From Bacteroidota bacterium (GTDB taxonomy: Bacteria > Bacteroidota > Bacteroidia > AKYH767-A > 2013-40CM-41-45), in assembly GCA_016720655.1 (NCBI GenBank), contig JADKKE010000005.1:158696-222695 (forward strand): 64,000 nucleotides of DNA, written 5' to 3'. The translations under genes were made by a program, and so were the position numbers. The notes under the pieces are model-generated. The model ran no database searches. It was not told the DNA's origin and saw only the letters and a list, made by a program, of their open reading frames with translations. Shown piece by piece: positions 63,367 to 64,000 of the stretch (its first letter is position 1; every line of letters starts with the position of its first letter).

Positions 63367-63531
63367 CGTATAACGTTTTGCAGCAACAAGAAGTTGGCGA
63401 TTTCGAGCACTAAACTGTCTAACAGCTTGGAACTTGATACGAAGCACAAGCTTCATTTACCCACTGAACCGCCAATTTTGTAAGTGCTTTTATCCACTGG
63501 CTTACTGTCTATCCTAAGCAATCTGTTAATA
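63367..63531 (-). repeat. attC-like site 5
   Basis: The minus strand closes with TTGCTGCAAAACGTTATACG, 60 bp before the next start, and opens near ACTATTAACAGATT, 14 bp after the FGE-like stop. The inner pair AAATTGGCGG / CGCCAACTTCTT is clear. The opening arm is poorly paired beyond that. It shares 18 bases at 63432-63449 with site 4 and AGACAGTTT with sites 2 and 4. Confidence 0.6.
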
Positions 63532-63544
63532 GTTTATGCAATGG

Positions 63545-64000
63545 CTAGTTAGATGTTTCACCATTTTTTACCACAACAATAGGTCTAAAGCCAACCAAAG
63601 GGGACGGTTTTTCATAACTCATTGTGCTTAAATTTTTCACATCCGTATCTTTAGAAGCCCAAGAAACACTAGCGGCAACTCCGCTTTTTCCGAAACCATT
63701 TCAGCGACATTTCCATTCATGTTATAAAGCCCAATTGAATTCGGAAAATATGGAATAGGAAGGACTTGTATAAGTGGTCGGTCAAAAACAGGTTTAGGTT
63801 CTGCTTGAACGATTGACATTTGCACAACATACAACCTTTATTGTGATTTACTGGCATCAGTCCACCCCATGCAAAATCAATTATGGACAGTTTGCCTTCT
63901 GCAGCTCTTATCCATTCGAATCTTGTGGGGCAACCTATATTCATATACTTACCATTCGATGATTCTTTGTTACTTTTTTTACAATTAACACTTACAGTAT
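63545..64000 (-). CDS. SUMF1/FGE-like protein, 3' part, two frameshifts, runs off right edge
   Basis: The frame enters from the right edge. GCPTRFEWIRAAEG and FAWGGLMPVNHNKG are FGE-sulfatase motifs. One G lost near 63870 moves to GLYNMNGNVAEMVSEK. One base lost after GAAAAA near 63685 moves to GVAASVSWASKDTDVKNLST and LVGFRPIVVVKNGETSN at 63545. The last part (GFRPIVV) is the canonical end of the domain. It is similar in type to the gene at 7374. Whether it is catalytic cannot be judged. Confidence 0.75.

Noticed and set aside
63306..63449. N-terminal extension of the lipoprotein gene to 63449
   Set aside because: It is encoded by the attC-like site; the lipoprotein signal starts at 63305.
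1..64000. Programmed ribosomal frameshifting as explanation for the broken genes
   Set aside because: The sites differ in sequence and direction (+1 and -1), lack a shared slippery heptamer and stem-loop, and occur in unrelated genes.
1..64000. CRISPR arrays, prophage, insertion sequences, rRNA and tRNA genes
   Set aside because: No regularly spaced direct repeats, phage structural genes, transposases or recognisable RNA genes were seen; the repeats at 47-64 kb are irregularly spaced and palindromic.

Overview
The window looks like a stretch of chromosome from a Bacteroidota bacterium, probably an unnamed Chitinophagales/Flavobacteriales-like lineage. The evidence is AT-rich DNA, SprB-type adhesin repeats, a type IX secretion (T9SS) C-terminal sorting domain, lipoproteins with short SxC/AxC lipoboxes, DUF4199, Y_Y_Y-like propeller repeats, and promoters with the Bacteroidota -7 element TAnnTTTG instead of sigma70 boxes. 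I saw no rRNA, tRNA, CRISPR, transposase or integrase gene. Most genes are on the minus strand.

Layout. 0-17 kb: the 5' part of a SprB-repeat adhesin, an MBL-fold hydrolase, an MBOAT/SGNH O-acetylation pair, a GNAT, a sulfatase-modifying-factor-like lipoprotein, a decayed FMN reductase, a secreted protein of unknown function, an AI-2E-family permease, an AsmA-like protein and a DUF885 metallohydrolase. 17-31 kb: a propeller lipoprotein, a TonB-domain protein, a histidine kinase/response regulator pair, then a run of small soluble proteins (VOC, SRPBCC, DUF1801, YdeI-like, DUF4256) and a TPR adenylate cyclase. 31-35 kb: divergent 1-Cys peroxiredoxin and catalase-peroxidase (peroxide defence). 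35-44 kb: lipoproteins, a T9SS-exported beta-helix protein, a DUF4199/membrane-LuxR pair, a second propeller lipoprotein, an alpha/beta hydrolase, a DHFR-like protein and an AraC regulator. 44-64 kb: an accessory region, entirely minus-strand, of short unrelated genes (VanW-like, SRPBCC with an ArsR repressor, DKNYY, propellers, DUF1826, DUF4440, methyltransferase, DinB, VOC, many unknown lipoproteins).

The most interesting observation is in the 47-64 kb accessory region. Intergenic spaces there hold imperfect inverted repeats of about 90-165 bp. Read on the coding strand, they begin with a ...TAAC arm after a gene stop and end with an ...AAACGTTA arm 20-75 bp before the next start. Several share internal sequence (AGACAGTTT, and an 18-base block common to two sites). 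This is the architecture of integron attC sites and gene cassettes. No integrase is present in the window. If this is an integron, attI/intI should lie beyond the right edge; otherwise it is an attC cluster without integrase. Three further copies of a promoter-plus-leader module occur at 53-55.5 kb.

A second window-wide observation is an excess of single-base frameshifts (about 20 sites in 15 genes), mostly one-base length changes in short A, T or G runs. They are concentrated in 52-64 kb and absent from about 25-42 kb. Either the assembly carries uncorrected indels or the accessory array is decaying. Where both frames give continuous homology I annotate one gene and give the shift position.
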